In this document: positions 21,952 to 31,744 of the stretch, one piece after another
How the letters are laid out: every line of letters begins with the position of its first letter
Position numbering within the stretch: the first letter of the stretch is position 1
Origin: Parasponia andersonii
Taxonomy: Eukaryota > Streptophyta > Magnoliopsida > Rosales > Cannabaceae
Length of the DNA: 64,000 nt
Assembly (NCBI GenBank): GCA_002914805.1
Contig: JXTB01000325.1
Coordinates: 109,246 to 173,245 of the forward strand
Reading direction: 5' to 3'
Position numbers and translations under genes: made by a program
Notes under the pieces: generated by a model
Told to the model about the DNA's origin: nothing
Databases searched by the model: none
Seen by the model: only the letters and a program-made list of their open reading frames with translations

Positions 21952-22271
21952 AAGGAAAAATTTTCTAAGAGATGAATAAAGCTTAGGGAACAGTCGCGCA
22001 AATAATTTTCCACCTATATTCTCTGAAAATATCACTAATAGTGGAAATGGATGGCAGGAACCAAAGTGCCAAATATTCGGTACGTAAATGCCAAAATTAA
22101 AGAAAATGAAGGAAAATTTTTCTAAGAAATGAATAAAGGTTAGAGACCAGTCGTACAAATAAGTTTCCACCTATATTCTTTGAAAATAATGACTATCCGC
22201 AGAAATGGGACTGCCGGGACCAAAGTGCCAAACGTTAGGTATGTACATGCTAAAAGTAAAAAATAAAAATG
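21952..22271 (+). repeat. ~157-bp tandem duplication, two diverged copies
   Basis: Copy 1 starts near 21952 and copy 2 near 22109. Both run through aaggaaaa-tttttctaagaga/aatgaataaag, cacctatattct, and accaaagtgccaaa. They differ at perhaps 15% of positions. Non-coding; family unknown. Confidence 0.8.
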
Positions 22272-22534
22272 AAATAAAATATGGAGATAAATCTGCTAAA
22301 GGGAAATATAAGGTTGGAGATCGAGTTCTTCTACTACCTGGGTTATTTGGAGATCTCGTAATAAGTTCATTTTTAACAACGAAAAATCTAACATTTATTC
22401 TGTCATTGCTTAGGTTTGACATACAGTTAGTAAGTCTAATCTGATAGAATCAGGTACAATGCATAATACAGTGGAGGAACTAGCTATCTTGAAATGTCTC
22501 TATGTTGATCTCAAGCCTCCTAAGGCTCTTAGAA

Positions 22535-22930
22535 TTGTTGAAGTTCGTTGGCAACTTCCCTCTTTGGATTAGTTAAAAGTTAATACGAATAGAGTAGCTT
22601 AAATGAAGTGTATGCCTTTGAAGTAGAATTGGTTGTGGTTGTCCATGCTATTTTTTATACTTAGAATTTTAGTTGGAGGAATATTTGGTTGGAGAGTGAT
22701 TCTACTTATTTAGTACTGGCTTTAAAAACTTGTTCTTTGTCTGTCTCTTAGTGTTAGAAACCTTCTTAGATACAGTGTCTTTAATTTATCTCTCAAATAA
22801 ATTTTCATATTTATCATATCTATCAAGAGGGGAATACTGTTGCAGATATTTGGCTTCTAGAGCTATGAGTATTTAAGCTCCGACTTGGAGGCATTCCATT
22901 CCATCTTTCATCGATGAGAAGATTAAAAAT
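22535..22930 (+). pseudogene. RNase H-like remnant of a LINE-type polyprotein (1)
   Basis: On the plus strand, broken frames show the order of motifs found in the RNase H domain at the C-terminus of plant LINE-related reverse-transcriptase proteins. VEVRWQLPSLD is followed by a stop and LKVNTN, then an EVELVVVVHAI block, then WLESDSTYLVLALKT. At least two stops interrupt it. It is a dead fragment. Confidence 0.65.
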
Positions 22931-22939
22931 ATTATCTTG

Positions 22940-24345
22940 AATATTGTAATTTTCGTTTCTATTAGCATCCCATTTTGTCAAACAATATGCTCTTTTTTCT
23001 TTTTTGTGGTTTTTTTCATTGGGTTTTACATAAAAATATTTTTTACTGAGGTATTGTTGGGAGGTTAAAACAATAATTTTATTTAGGCAAAGCTATATAG
23101 CTCCTCTTAGGGGGTTTTTTTTTTTTTTTGTTTCTTTATTTGTCCTCTTTCTTGGGATGGTTGGTGCTCTTGTGCCCATTTTTATTTATCTTTCTATTTA
23201 ATAAATTTCTAGGAGATCACTTAGTTTTCTGCATAATTCTAAGTGTTTTCCCTAGGTTCCGTATAAAAAAAAAAAAAGATTAGAGATCGAGTAATGGTGA
23301 AAATAAGCCTAATTAATATCAAAACATGTAAAAGATTAGATCCACACCTTCTCTTTATAGGGTTTTGAGTTTCAATTTAGTAGGCACTTTTCACGCAATC
23401 AATTAATTTCTTTCGCTTCAATGCAAAAATGGTTTTAAATTTGGATAGAGAGTAGTGATATTTTTACGTGGTCGATTTATTATTAAACTATAGGTGGCTC
23501 GAGAGTAAGGCTATTAAAGTAATCATCTTACGCCTCACCTTGAGTTTGGCCTTAAATTACTAATTTATCTTTAAAGATCTCAAATATGTAGACCTTTTAA
23601 AATTTATGTGTTGTCTTAGAATAGACAAATAAGAATCTATAATAATTTCAATAGGGACTAGAAAAATTTTCCTATGGATTCAATAAATCAATGGATTTTT
23701 CTAGAAATTATGAATTTCTTATTTACTACAAAAGGAATTAATAGGTATCTTGCAATCTTTCCAAAGTTGGAATAATTTTTTTAATTTCATTGTATTTGGT
23801 AATAAAGTTTTTTTCTCCTAAACTTTTTATTTTGATTAATTTCTCATTTAACGTCCACTCTTTTAGTTGTGAAGTTGATTTTTCTTCCAAAATGGTCATT
23901 AATATATTTTAATCAGGTTAAAATACACTTATAATTTACCCAATTAGCATACCCAAAATAAGTTGTTTTAAAGAATTTAAAATAATCTGTTTGAAATGGA
24001 TTTTTCATTTTACTTCTTAATTTTATTCTCAATTTTCCTTTTTTTCTAATATAATGATATAATTTTAATTTCTATCTTGAAAAAAAAACCTAAAGAAAAG
24101 CGTCTAAAAATTTCTTTTAAGTTCAAGTTTAGTTGGAAGATTTTTTTTTTTTTAAATTATCGCCTAAGGCCCCGAAATTTGTTGAGTCGGCCTGCTAAAC
24201 TACATATATATTGAGAAAGTCTTCCTGGAGGTTAGTTTGGAAGGTTCTCTCTTCTTTCAGTTGATGAATGATCTGTTGTTATAAGTTTGATTTCAAAAGA
24301 AAAAAAAAAAACAATCTCATGGAAGTTTAGAATTTATCTATATAA
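22940..24345. other. Intergenic, AT-rich, no gene seen
   Basis: No supportable gene. Some wording near 22980-23270 (T-rich, gtattgttgggagg) could be trailing sequence of the LINE remnant. The remainder has no recognisable structure. Confidence 0.5.
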
Positions 24346-24350
24346 ATATC

Positions 24351-24610
24351 TATATATGGGTCATAATCCAATAGGTTATTTTTTTTTTTATCTATTTATA
24401 AATTTTTCTTTTTAGCCGTTAGATCAATTATCTAACGGCTACCATAATTTGAGTAATTAAAAATAATAATAATAATAAATATAATATTTAATATTTTTTT
24501 ATTTATCTTTTACTATAAAAAAACTTACGTGATGAATTTTAATTTGGTGAAACAATACTTATAAATACATTAAAAAAAATACCCACCCGATTGGGCCCTA
24601 TATGTATATA
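24351..24610. mobile_element. MITE-like element, copy B, with a perfect internal hairpin
   Basis: About 260 bases with ends of the copy A family. The left end is tatatatgggtcataatcca; the right end, reverse-complemented, is tatagggcccaatcgggtgg. Inside is an 11-bp perfect inverted repeat, agccgttagat (24414-24424) and atctaacggct (24430-24440), with a 5-base loop. The same motif is degenerate in copy A. Non-coding. Confidence 0.7.
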
Positions 24611-24830
24611 TTGGTCATAATTCGGTTGGTATTATTTAATAACTACCATAATTTGAATAGTTAGAAAAACTAATAATAACAATAAATACACATTATTTAA
24701 TACTTTTCTTTCTTTGTCCTTTACCATGAAAAGAAAGTTTTAATTAGATAAAATAAATTTTAATTAAGTAAAATAATTTCTATAAATAGGGAAAGAAAAA
24801 AAAAAACTATTGAATTGGTGCCTATATATA
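24601..24830. mobile_element. MITE-like element, copy C, abutting copy B
   Basis: About 230 bases. The left end reads tatattggtcataattcggt; the right end, ctattgaattggtgcctata, reverse-complemented, matches the left ends of copies A and B. It shares with B the string aactaccataatttga and an (AAT)n-rich interior. It shares its left boundary with the right end of B, so the two are in tandem or one inserted into the terminus of the other. Confidence 0.65.
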
Positions 24831-24839
24831 TTACTTATA

Positions 24840-26420
24840 ACCGCGAGACTCTCGCAAAGAATGTCTGCTCAAAGTAGTTGTAAACAAAAGTTGTGTGGAC
24901 GTGCAACGTTGTTACTAATTCCCTATTGTGAAAAACTATTTTTCATGTGGTGGGTATTTCTCAGACTGACGTTGCTTATGCCGGTAAATCCCATTCTCCT
25001 TGTAATGATAATTTGTATGACTTTTCGAGTGTGCAGCGTATTTTGACTAAGGATGCAGGAAATCGCTTGAGGATTTAAATGTCAAAAGTTGCCCGAAAAA
25101 AGCCTAGGCCAGAGTATTGTCGAATCACTGGAATTTCCCTTTGCGTACCAAATTAATTGGTCGAAGGTTAACAAAGATGGTATTGCTTGCAAAGTAGTTG
25201 AGGCGGGTTTGATCTTGATGGTTGTGGTTTCTGAAGTGTAGTACTATTTCTTATTCAATAGTGGTTTGGCTTTTGCTTATGAATTATGATGAAGTAGCTT
25301 AATTATGGGGTGTGATTTTAATATGAATGAAACTTTATTGATTGACCTTCACCCAAAAAATAAAAAAAGAATTATTCATCATTGCATCATTGGATGATCA
25401 ATTTGTGGAAATAATGTGATTCCTTATCTCTTGCACGTGGTAATTAATTTATTGAAGGCTGGCCCCTATGAAGGTCCTTGAAACTTCTGTAATATTAATA
25501 GTTGGTCGGAAGCTATCATATAGATTTTGGTTGTTTTGTGGCTTCAAATTCCAATATTTTGTACAATTTCCTAATCCTTTGTTCTAATTTTGTTTCTTTT
25601 TAAATTATTTGAATGGATTCGTTTTTCTAATTCAATGTTTAAATTTTGGTAGAGATTAAGTAAATGATTAGCTTTTAAGTGGGTTTTGCTAACTTTATTG
25701 GGATGCGCTGATCATTAATATAGAATGGGGAATAATTTATTATTCTCTCTTATCTTTTTTATTTTTTTAAAAAATATATACATTAAAATTATATTCTGCG
25801 TGAATTATTATAGAATGTTATACATATAACTAATTAAGAGTACTTTTTCCATTCATAATGTTCCTTTCACCTATAAACCCTCTGATCTAGCCCAGTGAAG
25901 ACGAGACTTGAAGTTGATATCTTTCTATTCGATGACCAATAAAGTACTTTTTTCATCATAACATTTTATATAATACATCATGTTATATTGTATACATTTG
26001 TAAATTATTATAACATAACATATTTTCGTAGAATTAATAGCAACAAATAATATACAGCACAATTTTGTTAGTACGGTGTGCCAAGCTCGAAGAATATTTG
26101 TGATCTAAGCCTTCTCCTACCAGTTAAGATCAGCAGTTGATTTCAATTATTGGATATGATCGCAAGTAACCGCACCAACTTAACTAGCTGACATTTATTA
26201 TGGGCATATTTTAGTTATTGCGTATTAGCGTAAATATAAAAGTAAAATCCTCGACAAAAAGAAAATAAAAAGAATTTGGTAAAATGTCATCTATATCTTC
26301 GGTATTTGTTTTTTTATAGCGTTTTATTAAAGAGGTTGAATCTTTGGTTTCTACTTCTATGTCTAACTCTATGACTGATCTCTTAATTTTACGTGACCAT
26401 CGGGTCAAAGGTAGACTTCG
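24840..26420. other. Intergenic with short LINE-like words
   Basis: No intact gene. Near 25145-25215 the plus strand reads INWSKVNKDGIAC, which resembles the start of the same RNase H type domain seen at 22535 and 26435. It is too short to call alone. The open frame at 24810-25046 overlaps the end of copy C and has no motif. Confidence 0.45.
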
Positions 26421-26434
26421 AAATGCACTAATTA

Positions 26435-26880
26435 TTGTTGAAGTTATATAGAGACTTCCTCCTTTGTCCTGGGTCAAAGTCAACACTGACGATTCTGCTT
26501 ATGGCTCACCTAGTCTTGGGTGTTCAAGGGTGTTTCGAACTCATAAAGAGTTTATTCGTAGATGTTTCTCTATTCTATTATGAATTAGTTACACTTTTGA
26601 AGTAGAATTGACAGCAAGGATTCATGCAATTGATTTCGTTTGAAAATATGAATAGAAATGTCTTTGGTTAGAGAGCAATTCAATCTATGTCATTTCTTTT
26701 CTTTTGGCTCATTCCCTGAAAGTTCTTTTTCATTGGAGATCAGCTTGGTGTAGAGCATTAGGATACATTGCTAATATGGATTTTGTGGTCACTCATATCT
26801 ATCACGAAGATAATCGTTTAGTTAATTTTTTAGCTTATCATACTCTTTCTTTTGTTTGTCCTACTTGATGGTGGTTTTCT
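26435..26880 (+). pseudogene. RNase H-like remnant of a LINE-type polyprotein (2)
   Basis: The better preserved of two remnants. One plus-strand frame reads RLPPLSWVKVNTDDSAYG, then FEVELTARIHAID, then WLESNSIYVISFL, then HWRSAWCRALGY and DFVVTHIYHEDNRLVNFLAY. This is the full motif series of the plant LINE-associated RNase H domain (acidic catalytic positions in VNTDD and ESNS). At least four in-frame stops interrupt it. It has no function as protein. Confidence 0.78.
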
Positions 26881-26929
26881 ATTTCATTTTTTATTTACGA
26901 CGATTGTATTGCGAAATCTAATTATCAAT

Positions 26930-28310
26930 TTTGCTGATTTTATTTCTCTTTTTATTTCTTTGTCTTGAGAGATCATGTTCATGCTACTTCTGAATTAGTC
27001 TTTTATCTTCTTTTTTAACGTAATTTCCTTCGTCGGGGTTTTTTTTTTCAACATTGGTTATAACAAAAGGACATTATAGCTGACAGATTTATGGATAATT
27101 TAAGCAATATTTATTCCGACTTTCCACGTAAAACGTACATTAGCTACTGGATATACACGTGGAGAGATTAAAGAAAAGTCAAACTAAATTAAGAGAGAAT
27201 ATGAAAGATATTATTGAACTAATCAATTGCTTCCATGCTTATCCTTTAACGTAGTTGATGTTGACTCTAATATTGAAGAATAATGTGGTTGCTACTTATT
27301 ACTAAGTTGGATCCTTAATATAATAATGCATTAATGATGTTCTTCTCACATCAATATATCCTATATGCCAAATCTACATCATCCACCGTTATCCACTTTT
27401 GTGATCTCATCTATAACTTGACTCCATTAATTGTTAATTAATTATTGTTAATTTTTCCTACACCACGTATTTGTGATTATTGAGTTATTATTAATAAAAT
27501 TAATAACTATAAACCTTCCCATTAGAAAGAAAATGACAAAAGTATTACTTGGCTGTAAATCTTTGAAACTTTAACTGATAAATTCTAAAAGAAGAAACAT
27601 CCAAAAATAATGGATAGTGAAAATGGAATAAAGAAATTAAGAATTGTGATTTTCACGGTCATGCAGATGTGGATAATCCCATAAAGATTCCCATGTCAGC
27701 AAAATCCAATTGTAACTTTTGCGCGTGCATGGCTGCTATATCATCATTATGAGATCGTGCAAGTGAGGAGGAAAACTCTTTAAACCTTACTAGTGTCTTT
27801 AATTAGAAAAATAAGTCAACGACGAATAAGATGAAAACAATGGCATATAATTTTCATAAAGATAAAACAAAACTTTGGCTTCTATGGCGAGAAAAGATCA
27901 AAATCTTAAGAGGCTTAGCTAATCAAGTCCATTGAGGACAAATTCGCATGCATATTTTGGTGTATATGTACAACGAATGAAAGAACAGAATTAAACATGA
28001 ACGATAAAAGACAAAAAAAAAAAATTGGCCACGAAATTGAGAGTCATCTGCTTACAAGATGTTCCATTATAGCTGTGTTTAACTCACTTTATGATGAGTA
28101 GCAAGTACTTATATATATATATATATATATTAAACTAAATGGCCTCTCATTTAGCAGCGTCTCAATTTATATTCTGTACATATATATTTATAGAAACTCT
28201 TTATATTCTCGTAGAGCTACTTGATCACTTTAATATATGCCCCTTGTTTTATTAAAAAAATAACAATAATTGTAAGCTGCCACTTCCTTTCTGTACATTA
28301 TTTTTGTATC
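26930..28310. other. Intergenic, upstream of CLE-C
   Basis: AT-rich DNA without a supportable gene. It has a (TA)n tract at 28110-28130 and several TATA-like strings between 28178 and 28210, any of which could serve the CLE-C gene. None stands out. Confidence 0.5.
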
Positions 28311-28322
28311 AAAAGCCGTTCT

Positions 28323-28628
28323 ATGTTTTTATATATGAAGATGTCATCAATATCTACTTTACCAAAACCAAAGTTGTTTTTTATGAGAGTACTACTACTG
28401 TCCATTATCATGTTATTGACCTTTAATGTAGTGAGTTGAGATTCCCGTTCTTCTTACCATGTTTTCTCAACCATTCCAAATAATTATAAGTCCAACAGTC
28501 ATCTTATCTTGCGTGAATTCAGCTGGTATGATCGATCGAAAATCGAGTTTTACCAAAGGAAGTTGATGCTTGATGGTGCAGGGACAAAGAGAATTTCACC
28601 AGGAGGACCAGATCCTCAACATTACTAA
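28323..28628 (+). pseudogene. CLE-C, third CLE gene, interrupted by an in-frame TGA (or carrying a short intron)
   Basis: From ATG 28323 (further Mets at 28335 and 28341) a frame encodes a short lead and a hydrophobic signal segment, LFFMRVLLLSIIMLLTFNVVS, and stops at TGA 28437-28439. Downstream, the same reading frame is open without a break from 28440 to TAA 28626-28628. It carries a charged spacer (FYQRKLMLDGAGTK) and ends in the CLE dodecapeptide RISPGGPDPQHY. CLE-A and CLE-B have Arg directly after the signal peptide, so TGA could have come from CGA (a C-to-T change). Alternatively, GTGAGT at 28431 is a good 5' splice site. A 60-base intron ending tataag at 28490 would be phase 0, drop the stop and keep the frame. 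That is short for a plant intron. The terminal Tyr in place of His or Asn is unusual for the family. Either an interrupted recent pseudogene or a spliced functional gene; sequence cannot decide. Confidence 0.82.
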
Positions 28629-30580
28629 CTAGCTAACTAGCTAGCTAGGCATAGGCAGGCTCACTGGATATATACATATATATAAGAAGGCCTTTCCCTT
28701 AAAAAAGTTCAGACATTTTCTACACCCAAAAACAAAAGTACGTAAAGAGTTTTCAAAATACTTGCCTGCTCTTTCTGGATACGTCTGAATGGATCAGTAA
28801 AGGAAAAAAAATTCAACCTCACGAAGACATTCCTTCTGTCATGCTAGTTAGAAACGTACTAAACAATTTGTTACACCTGTCATTATTGTATTGATAAATT
28901 CCTAAGAATGTCGACCTCATGATGTAACTCACATGAGTCCCATCCATCCCAATAGAGGGTTGGGTTGTGATACCCTTTGCCTATCATATACGTCTTATTT
29001 ATCTCTAGATCCTGCTCTACAGCGTATGTCCTTGTTTTTATAATTTTCTTGAAGTTGAAACTGAAAAGGTTTTCTATGTTAATTAGCTTTTTGCATGCCA
29101 ATATTTTGGCCCATTTTGATTTTGAATTGTATTATTAGCTTGTTTCTCTATAGATATGACGAGTCTATTGCACCTCTTTCGTCAATATTGCATTACTTTT
29201 ATATCTTAGATATATATATATATATATATATATATACTCCTATTTCTTACTTCTTTATGTTTTAGCTTTTCCAAAAAAAAGACTAAAATAAAATTCAAAT
29301 ATACATCATATATACACGTAAAAAAAATAAAAGAAAAAAAACTTATATTGTCGATGTCAGGACAATCCAAAATAGACTCACGATACTTAAAAATTACAGA
29401 GTTTGGATATTGTTAAATTTGCTAAATATGGAAGCTTTCCACTATTAGTCGCTTATGTATTCTTACTTCTCATCAACACACGATTTCAGTTCACTCATGT
29501 GATCGAGAGAAAATTTTGATTTACTAAAATCTAGAGGCTTAGATTCCTATCATATGCACACTTTAGCAATCTCTCACCCAAAAATTTTTGGGACGACAAT
29601 GATAAGTCAATCCTACTGCATATGCGTAAAAATGTGATTGTAATCCAAGATATGGTAAATAATTTCTCACCATATGTGCCATAAGTACTATAGCCATGCA
29701 ATCCCTTCAGTATATAGAAGACGTCCTCTGATAAGGCTTAAAATTTGGACATATCGATTCAAAATGTGTAATATGTACTGTAGGTAAATTACACTGTCAA
29801 CCAATCTTGGTTTATTATATATTTGTGCCCATCAGTATTAATTATTAGTTGTATAAGAATATTGACACGGTAACATAACCGGAAGTCATTTACATGAGAC
29901 TTTATGAAGTTAAAATTTTTTTGAATCAGTTGTAAACAATCATACTGAGATGACTTTTTTCACATATTTTTTAGCTGTTTACAACCATCTACAAATTTTG
30001 TCATGTTCATCACTAATGCTAGCTTTAGTGAGTCATCCGAGAATGCTTTCTTTTCATTAATCATGGAGATAAAGACAACAAATTCTAGACATGATGTAAT
30101 AGATATATGGTACCATAAAGATTAAGAGCAATCACATTTTGTTTATAACTGAACTTATGCATGCATTGATAGTCATGATTCGATGCCATACATCATCTGA
30201 CCTCTGATCCACTCATGTATTAATATTGCCAATTGAGGATTATACATAAAACCACCTGGTTTATTGAATCTACCACTTTGTTAACAAATGCATATTAAAT
30301 TGATCATCCGTACTTAGAATTGTTATAAACCAAGAAAACCAAAAAAAAAACAAAACCCCAAATAGAACTATAGTCGTCAAAGTAAAAAATGAATTAGAGA
30401 ATTAATTTACTCTTGGAATTAATCCAATGCGTTTAAAAATCATACAATGCAACCCTGTTCCATTACTGTTGAAAAGCCTAACGAGAGAGATAGATCCAAG
30501 GATATGAGAGAGGAAGAAAAAAACAGAGCAAGGAAGACATATTTACCTTATCCCAGAAAAGGAAAAAAAAAAAAAAAGGT
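28629..30580. other. Intergenic, 3' of CLE-C, no gene seen
   Basis: Begins with a run of tagc/ctag tetramers (ctaactagctagctaggc, 28636-28653). Similar wording (agctagctagctagg, 1684-1698) stands in the 3' region of CLE-A. A (TA)n tract occurs at 29210-29236. The minus-strand open frame at 28883-29101 has no recognisable motif. Confidence 0.5.
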
Positions 30581-30586
30581 GGGACG

Positions 30587-31741
30587 CACTACTAAAAAAG
30601 AGACCAACGACGTCACTTAAATCACATCGTTTTTTAAATAAAATGATGTAGTTGAACTCTCACATCACGTTATTTAAAAGTAACGTGATTGCAGATTCTA
30701 CCACATAGTTTATGTAACAAGCAATATAATTAGATTATGTACCATATCATTTTTTGCAAAAGTAACGGAGTAAAATAATATACTACGTTGCTTTTTATAA
30801 AAATGATATGATAGAAGTGCATATACCATGTTGCTTATGTAACAAGCATAGTAGATGGGCCATGTAGCACGTCGCTTTTGCAGAAAGTGACATAATATAT
30901 TATTTTATTTAATACCACATCACTTTTTGCAAAAACGACATGGTAAAGGACTCATACTAATTGTTTTATCGATCTGCATTTACAAAAAATACTCTATCGC
31001 AACCATTCATTCAAAACTATCAACCTCACCAAATTGTCTCCCAACCCCACTTAAAACAAGCCCAAAACTTTCAATATATTCTCACGTAAACTCTACCCAT
31101 TTCAAATTTCAATACTTCTCCCTCTTATTTCAATTTCTTTAATTTTTAAGTCTTCGAAAATTTATATAATAGTTTTTTTTATCTTTTAAGTACAAATTCT
31201 TGAAGTTTCTAATTATCATTGACAATATTGGGGTACGAAAGGGAGGCAACAACACCGTAAAGGTTTGGGTAATGAATCACAAAATCAATAATTTGACATT
31301 TAGCTCGTAGAGGTAGTATGAAGTATATGTATCATTAGTCTGATCTATGAGAAAATTTGCGGGATAGTTAAGATTTTTTAAAACATTGTAACCTATACTA
31401 ACTGAATATATAGCAGAGCATATAAGGAAGAAAGACGACACATACCACGTCGCTTTTCAGAGGAGTGTCGTTGTACTCTCCAAAAACAACGTGATAGAAC
31501 CCTAATAATTAATAATTTATGACCTATCTCGTCGTTTTTTATACAAACGATGTGCAAAGTTAGTATGCTATGTCACTTTTTATACAAACGACGTGATAGA
31601 CTAGTATACTATGTCGCTTTTAAACGATATGATATGACGTGTGGCTACCATATCATTTGTTTCCACATCAATTATAGAGCGAAATAATTTCTCTACCACA
31701 TCGCCTTATAAGTCACATAGAAAACATTCTACGTAGTAATG
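30587..31741. mobile_element. CACTA-like non-autonomous element built of palindromic modules
   Basis: The left end reads CACTACTAAAAAAG. The right end (acgtagtaatg, to about 31741) reverse-complements to cattactacgt, a weaker match. Between them are about ten short imperfect palindromes of one theme, a ccacatcgctttt-like arm, a short A/T loop, and its complement. They occur at 30605-30680, 30700-30830, 30860-30950 and 31440-31720. An example is accacatcactttttgcaaa followed by aacgacatggt near 30904-30934. Subterminal repeats of this kind are a feature of CACTA (En/Spm) elements, where the transposase binds. There is no transposase gene. The target-site duplication is not convincing (acg against a poorly defined right edge). 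Confidence 0.6.
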
Positions 31742-31744
31742 ATG

